Position numbers and translations under genes: made by a program
Assembly: GCA_029263275.1 (NCBI GenBank)
Contig: JAJCXU010000436.1
Location: 1-7,517, forward strand
Length of the DNA stretch: 7,517 nt
Direction of reading: 5' to 3'
From: Ilumatobacter sp.
GTDB taxonomy: Bacteria; Actinomycetota; Acidimicrobiia; Acidimicrobiales; Ilumatobacteraceae
Shown here: positions 1-5,536 of the stretch, in pieces
Layout of the letters: each line of letters starts with the position of its first letter
How positions within the stretch are numbered: the stretch's first letter is position 1
Notes under the pieces: generated by a model
The model's database searches: none
Told to the model about the DNA's origin: nothing
The model's input: only the letters and a program-made list of their open reading frames with translations

Positions 1-667
1 TGTCCCAGATCGCCTGTGTGGCGGTGTGCACGATGTTCATTGCGCCACCGAAGAGCACACGATCGCCGGACGAGCCGACAGCGCGCGGGCCGTGCAAGGG
101 CGACACGGGAAACGCGAGGTTGAGCCCGAGTTCGTGGTGCAGTCGCTTGGCGTTGAACGCCGCGAAGTCGATGCGCGGCGTACCGGTCCGATACCCGTTG
201 ATGCAGATCAGCCACGGCCGCGGTGGGCCGTCGTGGCGCAGGATCCACGCGTGGGCGGTCCGGTTGGGTTCGTACTCGAGCCACCGTTCGCGGCCGGGTT
301 CACCCTCGTGGGGTTCGTACTCGCTGTCAGCCTTGAGGTGGTGATAGTCGAGGCCCCCGGCGGACTTCGGCGTCAACGTGACTCGGTGCAGCTCAGGCGG
401 GTCGACGTGATACGACATCGGGTCGTCGACCCAGCCGCGCTCGTTGAACATCTCGACGCCGTCGCCGAGCTCGTTGCGGAGTCGACGACGGAAGTCGATC
501 GAGGGCGGTCGCAGCCGACTGTTCGTTGTTTCGATCTGCAAGGCCCATTCGTCGACGAGCCATTTCGCGGCGAGCATTGGAGTGAGCTTCGGATTGGGAA
601 GATCCTCGAGCCGATGGCCCTTCACCCAGTCTCGCGTCTGCCCGATCATCTCGTCGATCACCGACAT
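1..667 (-). CDS. ABHD18-like alpha/beta hydrolase, N-terminal part (runs off the window)
   Basis: The reading frame starts at ATG 667-665 and stays open to the window edge, giving 222 complete residues with no stop. GGAGG at 676-672 lies 4 bases upstream and fixes the start. The N-terminal ~140 residues are a charged helical lead-in. A beta-strand and oxyanion-like segment, PWLICINGYRTG, follows at about 151-162. Residues 191-195 (LHGPR), then a Gly/Ser-rich stretch and NIVHTATQAIWD at 211-222, match the characteristic core of ABHD18-type (DUF2048-like) hydrolases, where this block precedes the nucleophile elbow. The catalytic Ser, Asp and His would lie beyond the window, so activity cannot be judged. 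The substrate of this family is poorly known. No signal peptide or membrane segment is visible, so it is probably cytoplasmic. A 13-base direct repeat (266-278 and 311-323) encodes two EYEP motifs. The gene appears to be monocistronic. Confidence 0.8.
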   Translation of the reverse strand, partial: MSVIDEMIGQTRDWVKGHRLEDLPNPKLTPMLAAKWLVDEWALQIETTNSRLRPPSIDFRRRLRNELGDGVEMFNERGWVDDPMSYHVDPPELHRVTLTPKSAGGLDYHHLKADSEYEPHEGEPGRERWLEYEPNRTAHAWILRHDGPPRPWLICINGYRTGTPRIDFAAFNAKRLHHELGLNLAFPVSPLHGPRAVGSSGDRVLFGGAMNIVHTATQAIWD

Positions 668-713
668 GTGTCCTCCGATCCCTGTGGACACGCCATCGGC
701 GGATCCACTCCCG

Positions 714-740
714 ACCGTAGTCCCGACACCCGTTTGGCAA
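714..740 (-). promoter_or_regulatory. weak candidate promoter for the ABHD18-like hydrolase
   Basis: On the minus strand TTGCCA (740-735) and TACGGT (719-714) resemble -35 and -10 hexamers ahead of the hydrolase start at 667. The 15-base spacer is shorter than optimal, so only the TAnnnT -10 carries weight. The TTGGG array lies about 35 bases further upstream. Confidence 0.25.
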
Positions 741-776
741 CGGATCCTCCGCCCGCGTCCCGTCGCCCCGCCACCC

Positions 777-805
777 TTGGGTTGGGTTGGGTTGGGTTGG
801 GTTGG
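777..805 (+). repeat. TTGGG pentanucleotide array, G-quadruplex-capable
   Basis: Five full TTGGG units (777-801) are followed by a partial TTGG (802-805). This gives five GGG runs at 779-781, 784-786, 789-791, 794-796 and 799-801, separated by TT loops. That pattern can fold as a compact intramolecular G-quadruplex on the plus strand, with a C-rich partner on the minus strand. The array lies in non-coding DNA, 110 bases upstream of the hydrolase start and just past the end of the amidohydrolase remnant. The plus strand is the template strand for the hydrolase gene. Confidence 0.9.
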
Positions 806-832
806 TGTGGCGTTCGGTAGACCCGTTGCGGG

Positions 833-1027
833 TCAAAAGTTGGGGTGGCGGTGGACTTCGGTGCCGCCGAGCACGGTGAGTTGCACGGTCGAGCTGTCGA
901 TGTCGCCCGGTTCGATCTCGATGATGTTCTGATCGAGCACGATGAAGTCCGCGAACTTGCCGACCTCGATCGAACCGGTCGTGTCGGCGTGGCCGAGCGC
1001 ATCCGCGGCGACGATGTGGTGCACATG
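833..1027 (-). pseudogene. amidohydrolase (YtcJ-like) C-terminal remnant
   Basis: The minus strand encodes about 64 residues ending at TGA 835-833. They include GSIEVGKFADFIVLD and an ending of the form IEPGDIDSSTVQLTVLGG. This is the C-terminal beta-sandwich signature of metal-dependent amidohydrolases: GSIEVGK-ADFVVLD, then a strand ending in a V-x-G-G turn. Family members run to roughly 500-550 residues and carry their metal ligands in an upstream TIM barrel. Here similarity fades at about 1020-1030, where the frame has no credible start, and TetR-like coding sequence begins on the other strand. The fragment would lack the entire catalytic domain. A perfect 5-bp hairpin, ACCCG-TTG-CGGGT (821-833), overlaps the stop and may be the old terminator. 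I read this as a decayed gene left by a deletion. The family call is firm for so short a piece; the substrate is unknown. Confidence 0.7.
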
Positions 1028-1246
1028 TTCTGGCTCTTCGTCAACGTGACGACTGGCGCGCTGCTCTCCGAGTCGGTGGCGCTGGCCCGGCCTCAATCGG
1101 CGGAGCCGACGCCGGCTGATGCGGCGGAGTGCCGTGCCTTGGCTGAGTACGGCGCTCGTATCGCTGCCTGCGACTACGACGCCGAGTTTGAACGATCGAT
1201 CGACACGTTCATTTCACTCGTCGACAGTGCTCGCATTGCCGCCTGA
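1022..1246 (+). pseudogene. probable TetR-family regulator, C-terminal remnant
   Basis: From about 1022 the plus strand encodes some 74 residues ending at TGA 1244-1246: HMFWLFVNVTTGALLSESVA, a Pro-rich linker, then DAAECRALAEYGARIAACDY and DAEFERSIDTFISLV. A helix with a VxxTGALLxES core, a linker, and a final helix of the form D-x-E-F-E-x-x-I-D-x-F resemble the ligand-binding C-terminal domain of TetR/AcrR repressors, where the DFEFGLD-type ending is common. The usual ~190-residue protein and its N-terminal helix-turn-helix are missing. Upstream codons in this frame are simply the antisense of the amidohydrolase remnant. The same open frame runs back to a GTG at 845, but that extension has no ribosome site and no independent support. 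The TetR assignment rests on pattern memory and is moderately secure. Confidence 0.5.
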
Positions 1247-1294
1247 CACTGGCGGATAGGAACACGTCGCGTCGAGCTCCGCCGTGCGCGGGCA

Positions 1295-1340
1295 TGTTGC
1301 GATGAGTTTCGGGGCGGCCAGTGCGCCCCAATTCTCATCG
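1295..1340. repeat. palindromic repeat element, copy 1
   Basis: The left arm is GCGATGAGTTTCGGGG (1299-1314). Outer stem CGATGAG (1300-1306) pairs perfectly with CTCATCG (1334-1340), and inner stem GGGGCG (1311-1316) pairs with CGCCCC (1324-1329). A partly mismatched 4x4 internal loop separates them, with a 7-base terminal loop. The 20 bases at 1295-1314 recur exactly at 1357-1376. There is no T-tract on either side. The element lies 48 bases after the TetR remnant. Confidence 0.75.
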
Positions 1341-1356
1341 GTGTGCGCTGGTGACG

Positions 1357-1403
1357 TGTTGCGATGAGTTTCGGGGTGACCTGGCCGCCCGGAAACTCAT
1401 CGC
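1357..1403. repeat. palindromic repeat element, copy 2
   Basis: Left arm 1361-1376 pairs with 1388-1403. Twelve consecutive base pairs (GCGATGAGTTTC with GAAACTCATCGC) are followed by one G-G mismatch and three more G-C pairs, closing an 11-base loop. This is a stronger hairpin than copy 1, whose left arm is identical and lies 62 bases upstream. The hairpin begins 11 bases past the stop of the SRPBCC gene on the minus strand, so it could also act as that operon's terminator or 3' stabiliser, although no T-tract follows. Confidence 0.8.
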
Positions 1404-1414
1404 AGCGGTGTGGG

Positions 1415-1912
1415 TCAGGCGTCGGCGAGGCGGGCGGCGAGCTTGTCGAGGGCCATGTTCCAACCTTGCGCGCCCGGGGAGTCGGCCGGGACGCCGACGT
1501 GGGTCATCACCATGTCGGTCGTGCCGTTGTTGTCGGTGAGTTCAACGATGATCTCGGTTGTGGTCGGCATGCCTTCGGGCATCCCCATGTCCGCCGCAGA
1601 CATCACGTTGCCATCGGCATCACCCATCGACTCGGTGTAGACGAGACGCGTCGTGGGTGACACCTCGAGGTACTCACCGACGAACCACATCTGCATCGCG
1701 CCGTTTGGCGTGTCCATCTCCATGCACACGTGGCGCTTGCCGCCGACGGTGACATCCATCTTGGCGACGGGAATACGAGCACCCATTGGGCCGTACCACG
1801 CGGCGAAGTGGTCGGCGTCGGTCCACATGTCCCAGACGAGTTGGATCGGCGCGTCGAACGTGCGCTCGATGACCACGGACTTGGTCGGGTCGGATTGTGT
1901 GCTGTCAGTCAT
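1415..1912 (-). CDS. SRPBCC / AHSA1-domain protein
   Basis: 165 residues. After a short polar lead, VVIERTFDAPIQLVWDMWTD (about 13-32) and HFAAWYGP (35-42) form the opening strand and helix of the AHSA1 (activator of Hsp90 ATPase homologue 1-like) branch of the START/SRPBCC helix-grip fold. Further conserved points are a Gly-Gly turn, an EYLEVSP-TRLVYTE strand at mid-protein, a TDMVMTHVG strand, and a C-terminal GWNMALDKLAARL helix lining the hydrophobic pocket. The chain is of normal length. The start is ATG 1912-1910, overlapping the ArsR stop by 8 bases (ATGACTGA), so translation is probably coupled. A longer upstream frame exists but runs antisense-like through the ArsR gene and is discounted. 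ArsR-SRPBCC pairs are common in actinobacteria; the ligand is unknown. Prokaryotic members are generally small-molecule binders rather than Hsp90 cofactors. Confidence 0.9.
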   Translation of the reverse strand: MTDSTQSDPTKSVVIERTFDAPIQLVWDMWTDADHFAAWYGPMGARIPVAKMDVTVGGKRHVCMEMDTPNGAMQMWFVGEYLEVSPTTRLVYTESMGDADGNVMSAADMGMPEGMPTTTEIIVELTDNNGTTDMVMTHVGVPADSPGAQGWNMALDKLAARLADA

Positions 1913-2303
1913 CGGTGGCGCCTGTCTCTTTCGGTGGGTGTTCAGATCGGGTGGATTGCTGGAACTGGGTGAGGTAGTCGTCCATGCGGTCGAAACGGGC
2001 TTCCCAGACCGGCCGGTATTGCTCGGTCCAGTCGGCGACCTCGGCGAGTGGTGCAGCATCGAGGGCGCACGGCCGGAACTGTGCGTGCTGGCCGCGGATG
2101 ATGAGGCCGGCCCGCTCGAGCACCTTGAGGTGTTTCGAGACAGCCGGAAGTTGCATGTCGAATGGCTCGGCAAGCTCGTTGACCGTCGCTGCGCCACGTG
2201 CCAGGCGGGCGAGGATCGCTCGACGGGTCGAGTTGGCAAGTGCCGCGAACGTGGCGGTGAGGCGGTCGTCGTCGGCCAGGCCGCTGGTGAGTGTTGCTGT
2301 CAT
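1905..2303 (-). CDS. ArsR-family winged-helix transcriptional regulator
   Basis: 132 residues from ATG 2303-2301. A winged helix-turn-helix occupies about residues 14-80. LTATFAALANSTRRAILARL is the usual first helix pair of ArsR proteins, and VNELAEPFDMQLPAVSKHLKVLERAGLI (41-68) contains the recognition helix and the turn into the wing. The metal-binding ELCVCDL motif of classical arsenic or cadmium sensors is absent, and only one Cys (residue 79) is present, so metal sensing is unlikely. It belongs to the SdpR-like, SRPBCC-associated group. The C-terminal WTEQYRPVWEARFDRMDDYL helix probably forms the dimer interface. It is the first gene of a two-gene unit and should repress its own promoter. 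A TTG start at 2333 would add 10 residues, but it would lie upstream of the -10 at 2328-2323 and thus outside the transcript, so I prefer the ATG. No good ribosome site precedes it. Confidence 0.9.
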   Translation of the reverse strand: MTATLTSGLADDDRLTATFAALANSTRRAILARLARGAATVNELAEPFDMQLPAVSKHLKVLERAGLIIRGQHAQFRPCALDAAPLAEVADWTEQYRPVWEARFDRMDDYLTQFQQSTRSEHPPKETGATDD

Positions 2304-2322
2304 GTATTTAACCAACACGGAA

Positions 2323-2349
2323 ACTATAGCCAATCACGCGAGATATCAA
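2323..2349 (-). promoter_or_regulatory. candidate promoter of the ArsR-SRPBCC operon
   Basis: On the minus strand TTGATA (2349-2344) and TATAGT (2328-2323) resemble -35 and -10 hexamers with a 15-base spacer. Transcription would begin near 2316, leaving a leader of about 13 bases. The leader contains GGTTAAATAC just before the start, which resembles one half-site of operators used by SRPBCC-linked ArsR proteins. The opposite half is poorly matched, so the operator remains a guess. Confidence 0.35.
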
Positions 2350-2398
2350 CCCGGTCGGGGAGGACCGCTCCACTGAGCAGCGCGATGGCAGCGCTCGG

Positions 2399-2404
2399 TA
2401 CTCT
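2399..2404 (+). promoter_or_regulatory. candidate -10 box for a leaderless transcript
   Basis: TACTCT fits the actinobacterial TAnnnT -10 consensus and ends exactly 6 bases before ATG 2411. Transcription would then start at or next to the A of the start codon, which explains the lack of a ribosome-binding site upstream. No convincing -35 is visible. Confidence 0.45.
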
Positions 2405-2410
2405 CGACAG

Positions 2411-3478
2411 ATGACCGACTCCGCCCCGGACTCCAGCGCGGAGATCGTCACCGTGCTACTCCCCGAAGACGAGTACACGCACCCACCCGACGAGGCCGAG
2501 AACTACAACGAATCGATGTATCTCAATGCCTTCGACCTCGGGCAGCAAGCAGGCGGCTGGTTCCGCCTCGGCAACCGGGTCAACGAGGGCTATGCCGAGA
2601 TGTCGGTGTGCATCTATCTCCCCGATGGCAGCGTCGGGTTCATCTTCGGTCGTCCCAAGATCGAGACCAACGACGTGATGGAGGCGGGAGGTCTCACGAT
2701 CACCGTGGTCGAACCGTTCGAGCACCTCACCGTCGAATACGAAGGCCGGATCTGCCTGCTTGCAGACCCGTCGCAGATGGCCGATCCTCGAACGGCCTTC
2801 CGTGAGAACCCGATGGTCGACTGCACGGTGTCGCTCGACTACCGCGGCGTCTCGCCGATGTACGGAGGAAAACCGCAGTACGCCGACGGCCGTGAGATCG
2901 AGACGCTCAATGGTTTCGCCAAGGCGCACTATGAACAGCACTGCTCGGTCACGGGCACGATCACCGTTGGGGCGGCCGAGGACGGCGGCACGGGCACGGT
3001 GCTCGAAATCGACGGCCTGGGATTGCGCGACAAGTCGTGGGGTCCTCGCTACTGGCAAGCGCTCACCTGGTATCGCTGGTTGCCGATGGTGTTCAGTGAC
3101 GAGTTCGCCATGATGCTCTCGGTCATCGACCGCGGGGAAGGCAAGCGCCCCTCGGCGAGCGGCATGGTGCTGGTCGGCGATGAGTACCACCGCGTGACCG
3201 ACTGTCGTGTCGATGCCGAATGGGACGAACTCGGTCAGCAGACGACGATGAAGTGTTGGGCCAAGACCGACGAGCGTGAGTATGAGATCACCGGCGAGGT
3301 GCTCTCGATGATTCCGCTCCGCAACCGACGGACCACGCCCGACGGCGACGAGCTCCGCACGCGCATCACCGAAGCGATGACGAAGTACGAGTGCGACGGC
3401 CAGACCGGCATCGGTATGAGTGAGTTCCTTGACCAGGTCGTCGACGGCTGGCCGATTGGCGTCCCTCAGCCAACCTGA
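2411..3478 (+). CDS. CrtC/AttH-like (DUF7064/7065-type) protein of unknown function
   Basis: 355 residues, with no signal peptide or membrane segment. The sequence is strand-rich and falls into two beta halves. Residues ~35-180 include DGSVGFIFGRPKI and a hydrophobic VTVVEPFEHLTVEYEG-type strand pair. Residues ~195-345 open with IDGLGLRDKSWGPRYW (200-215). This G-x-G-x-RD-x-SWGPR-W signature is typical of lipocalin-like proteins distantly related to carotenoid 1,2-hydratase CrtC and AttH, and of DUF7064/7065 proteins common in Mycobacterium and related actinobacteria. The C-terminal KYECDGQTGIGMSEFLDQV (325-343) fits the family's closing DG-x-x-G-G-x-E-(F/Y) segment. A steroid, polyketide or terpenoid role has been suggested for relatives; nothing here identifies a substrate. 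The gene is divergent from the arsR-like gene with 107 bases between starts, so ArsR could affect both. The start is ATG 2411, probably leaderless. Confidence 0.75.
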   Translation: MTDSAPDSSAEIVTVLLPEDEYTHPPDEAENYNESMYLNAFDLGQQAGGWFRLGNRVNEGYAEMSVCIYLPDGSVGFIFGRPKIETNDVMEAGGLTITVVEPFEHLTVEYEGRICLLADPSQMADPRTAFRENPMVDCTVSLDYRGVSPMYGGKPQYADGREIETLNGFAKAHYEQHCSVTGTITVGAAEDGGTGTVLEIDGLGLRDKSWGPRYWQALTWYRWLPMVFSDEFAMMLSVIDRGEGKRPSASGMVLVGDEYHRVTDCRVDAEWDELGQQTTMKCWAKTDEREYEITGEVLSMIPLRNRRTTPDGDELRTRITEAMTKYECDGQTGIGMSEFLDQVVDGWPIGVPQPT

Positions 3479-3524
3479 CCCAACGCGCGATACCAGGGCG
3501 TCCGCACCGGTGTGATCGATGGCG

Positions 3525-3530
3525 TACCTT
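3525..3530 (+). promoter_or_regulatory. candidate -10 box for a leaderless MFS transcript
   Basis: TACCTT ends 6 bases before GTG 3537, the same geometry as TACTCT before ATG 2411. It lies inside the longer reading frame that begins at ATG 3519 and is the main reason for preferring the GTG start. No clear -35 is visible. Confidence 0.4.
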
Positions 3531-3536
3531 CGCGGC

Positions 3537-5045
3537 GTGGCCGATGACCTCGCTCCGATTGATCCCGCGAACGATCTACTCGAACTCGACTCGGGCCGGG
3601 GCCGGACACTGCTGGCCACGGTCGTCCTCGGCTCGGCAGTCGCGTCGCTCACGGCGACGGTCGTCAACGTCGCGCTCCCGACGTTGGCGCGCGACCTCGA
3701 TGCTGGGTCGGCCGGCCAGAAATGGATCATCAACGGGTACACCTTGACGCTGGCGGCGCTGATCCTGATCGGCGGATCACTGGGTGACCGATTCGGCCGC
3801 ATCAAGATCTATCGAATCGGTGTTGCCTGGTTCGCCGTCGCCTCGTTGCTCTGCGCGGTGGCGTGGGACGTGAACAGCTTGATCGCATGTCGCCTACTGC
3901 AGGGCGTCGGCGGCGCACTCCTCACGCCGGGCAGCCTCGCGATCATCGAATCGTCGCTCCGCAAGGAGGATCGAGGCCGCGGCGTGGGAGCGTGGTCGGG
4001 TATCACCGGGGTGGCGGGGGCGATTGGCCCACTGGTTGGCGGATTGCTCGTCGAGATCTCGTGGCGTTGGGTCTTCGTCGTGAACCTTCCGGTGGCCGTT
4101 GCGGTGCTGGTGCTCTCACGATGGGTACCCGAATCCATCGACCCGTCGGCTCGCGAATCACGACTCGACTGGATCGGCGCGGTGCTCGTCGCTGTCGCGC
4201 TCGGCGGGTTGTCCTACGCGTTGATCGAAGGGCCCGAAGGAGGACTGTCAGCACTGGAGATCGCCTGCGCCGCAATCGGGATCGGGAGCATCGCGGCCCT
4301 CTGGTTTCGCGAGCGCGGCCGGGATCACGCGATGGTGCCGATGGAACTGTTCGCCGACCGAACGTTCGCCGTCGCCAACGGTCTCACCTTCGCCATCTAC
4401 GGCGGCATGGGGGTGATGTTCTTCCTCCTGACGGTGCAGTTGCAAGTGACCGCTGGCTGGTCGCCGCTCGAATCTGGGACCGCGCTGCTGCCTGTGACGG
4501 TGATCATGCTCCTGCTGTCCGCACACTTCGGCGACGTTGCCACGCGCATTGGACCCCGCCTTCCATTGACCATCGGGCCGCTCGTGGTGGCCGTCGGGAT
4601 GGTGATGACGACACGAATTGGACCAGGCGCAACGTTTGTCGGCGATGTGCTTCCTGCAGTGACCGTGTTCGGTCTCGGGTTGTCGGCGATCGTTGCTCCG
4701 GTGACGAGTGCTGCGCTCGGAGCGGTGCCTGACGAACGGGCGGGCGCGGCGTCAGGGGTCAACAACGCAGTGGCGCGGACCGGTGGGCTGCTCGCCGTTG
4801 CGGCGATCCCCGGCTTCGTCGGACTCACTGGAGATGCGTTGAGCAATCCGGAAGTACTCGGGCCCGGGTTTGACCGAGCGATGTGGCTGTCAGCGGCGCT
4901 CGTCGCAGCCGGCGGCGTGGCGGCATTTGCACTGTTGCCTCGCGGAACCACCGTCGACTGCGCTGCGCAAGGTCATCACCGGAATCTCTGCCCTGTCGAC
5001 GGCTCACTGTCCGCCGTCGGAATGGACGCGAGGATTGATGCATGA
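3537..5045 (+). CDS. MFS drug efflux transporter, DHA2 (EmrB/QacA-like) family
   Basis: 502 residues from GTG 3537, or 508 from ATG 3519. It should be an inner-membrane, proton-driven exporter with about 14 transmembrane helices, matching the family's usual length. In order: NVALP at 44-48 at the end of helix 1, as in DHA2 proteins; motif A, GGSLGDRFGR, at 79-88; motif B, RLLQGVGGALLTPGS, at 119-133; the antiporter motif C, GAIGPLVGGLL, at 161-171; and SWRWVFVVNLPV at 175-186, a DHA2 hallmark before helix 6. Hydrophobic helices continue to about residue 468. A short cytosolic tail carries C475, H480, H481 and C485, a possible metal-binding cluster. An in-frame stop at 3513 limits any upstream extension. 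The start choice rests on the TAnnnT box at 3525. Its stop overlaps the VOC start (ATGA). The substrate is unknown: such pumps export antibiotics, antiseptics or endogenous metabolites. Confidence 0.92.
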   Translation: MADDLAPIDPANDLLELDSGRGRTLLATVVLGSAVASLTATVVNVALPTLARDLDAGSAGQKWIINGYTLTLAALILIGGSLGDRFGRIKIYRIGVAWFAVASLLCAVAWDVNSLIACRLLQGVGGALLTPGSLAIIESSLRKEDRGRGVGAWSGITGVAGAIGPLVGGLLVEISWRWVFVVNLPVAVAVLVLSRWVPESIDPSARESRLDWIGAVLVAVALGGLSYALIEGPEGGLSALEIACAAIGIGSIAALWFRERGRDHAMVPMELFADRTFAVANGLTFAIYGGMGVMFFLLTVQLQVTAGWSPLESGTALLPVTVIMLLLSAHFGDVATRIGPRLPLTIGPLVVAVGMVMTTRIGPGATFVGDVLPAVTVFGLGLSAIVAPVTSAALGAVPDERAGAASGVNNAVARTGGLLAVAAIPGFVGLTGDALSNPEVLGPGFDRAMWLSAALVAAGGVAAFALLPRGTTVDCAAQGHHRNLCPVDGSLSAVGMDARIDA

Positions 5046-5440
5046 GCAACTTCGAGGCCCAAGCCCTGACGCACATGCTGGTCGTTGCCGATCCCGACGC
5101 GAGTCGCGACTGGTACGTGGACGTGCTGGGCGCCAGCCTGTACGGCGAGTACGGCGGCACCTCGGTGGTTCTTGAACTGTTCGGCAATTGGCTCCTGCTG
5201 GTGACGGGCGGGGAGCCATCACCGGAGAAGCCGACGGTGACGCTCGACTCGCCGAACGACTCGGATCGCGTGAGCGCACAGATCATCTTCCGCGTCGAGG
5301 ACTGCCAGCACTCGTACGAACTCCTTCGATCCAAAGGCGCCGACTTCCTGACACCGCCGCTCGAGCGCACCGGCGAGACGCGGGCGTTCTTCCGCGATCC
5401 TGACGGTCATCTGTTCGAAATCTCGTCGCTCACAGGCTGA
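5042..5440 (+). CDS. VOC-fold (glyoxalase / bleomycin-resistance type) protein
   Basis: 132 residues forming two beta-alpha-beta-beta-beta modules. The first has H11 at the strand start (ALTHMLVVADPDASRDWYVDVLGA) and E46 in VVLELFG; the second ends in DPDGHLFEISS with E126. These are the usual positions of three of the four vicinal-oxygen-chelate metal ligands. The fourth, normally His at the start of the second module, is Gln80 in AQIIFRVED, so metal binding may be altered or absent, as in sequestering bleomycin-resistance relatives. The start codon overlaps the MFS stop in ATGA, so the two are almost certainly co-transcribed and translationally coupled. A shared role in handling a toxic small molecule, with VOC binding or modifying and MFS exporting, is plausible but not shown. 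Fosfomycin or glyoxalase activity cannot be assigned. Confidence 0.88.
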   Translation: MSNFEAQALTHMLVVADPDASRDWYVDVLGASLYGEYGGTSVVLELFGNWLLLVTGGEPSPEKPTVTLDSPNDSDRVSAQIIFRVEDCQHSYELLRSKGADFLTPPLERTGETRAFFRDPDGHLFEISSLTG

Positions 5441-5444
5441 GCCG

Positions 5445-5473
5445 TTGTGTCTGATGTTAACCCTGCCTAACGT
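5445..5473 (+). promoter_or_regulatory. promoter of the siderophore reductase-ferritin unit
   Basis: TTGTGT (5445-5450) and TAACGT (5468-5473) are separated by exactly 17 bases and fit -35 and TAnnnT -10 hexamers. Transcription would begin near 5480, giving a leader of about 57 bases before ATG 5537. The box sits right after the VOC stop at 5440 and is the best-formed promoter in the window. Confidence 0.55.
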
Positions 5474-5475
5474 AG
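5457..5475 (+). promoter_or_regulatory. DtxR/IdeR-like iron box
   Basis: The 19 bases TTAACCCTGCCTAACGTAG match the DtxR/IdeR consensus (TTAGGTTAGCCTAACCTAA) at 12 of 19 positions by my alignment. The right half (GCCTAAC-TA) is well kept and the left half poor. A small perfect inverted repeat, CCTA-ACG-TAGG, sits at 5466-5476. The site covers the spacer and -10 of the promoter ahead of a siderophore-interacting protein, which is where an iron-dependent repressor would act. The regulator is not in the window. Confidence 0.5.
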
Positions 5476-5536
5476 GGCCTCGTGGCGACGCACGTTGTCA
5501 GCACCCCCCAAACAAAGCAGCCGACCGGAGATTGAA

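Noticed and set aside
266..323. Direct repeat GGGTTCGTACTCG as a regulatory or mobile element
   Set aside because: Both copies lie in frame in the hydrolase and simply encode two EYEP motifs.
26..820. A 264-residue plus-strand frame opposite the hydrolase
   Set aside because: The minus strand encodes the recognisable ABHD18-like protein with a good ribosome site; the plus frame is its antisense and ends in translation of the TTGGG array.
821..833. ACCCG-TTG-CGGGT hairpin as a working terminator
   Set aside because: Only 5 bp, overlaps the stop codon of a dead gene and has no T-tract; mentioned only within the remnant entry.
845..1246. A 133-residue intact plus-strand gene
   Set aside because: Its first half is the codon-aligned antisense of the amidohydrolase remnant and the GTG start has no ribosome site; only the part after about 1022 looks like real coding sequence.
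1247..1414. CRISPR array
   Set aside because: Only two repeat copies with a 62-base period, each forming its own long hairpin, and no cas genes nearby.
2456..3805. A 449-residue open frame on the minus strand
   Set aside because: It runs antisense across the CrtC-like and MFS genes, has low-complexity Arg/Ala/Val composition typical of GC-rich shadow frames, and shows no recognisable domain.
3863..4732. A 289-residue Arg-rich plus-strand frame inside the MFS gene
   Set aside because: Out-of-frame shadow of the transporter, with an excess of Arg, Gly and Ala and no hydrophobic helices.
5495..5536. Upstream TTG start for the siderophore-interacting protein
   Set aside because: The 14 added residues are unlike the family N-terminus, and the ATG at 5537 has a well-spaced GGAG.
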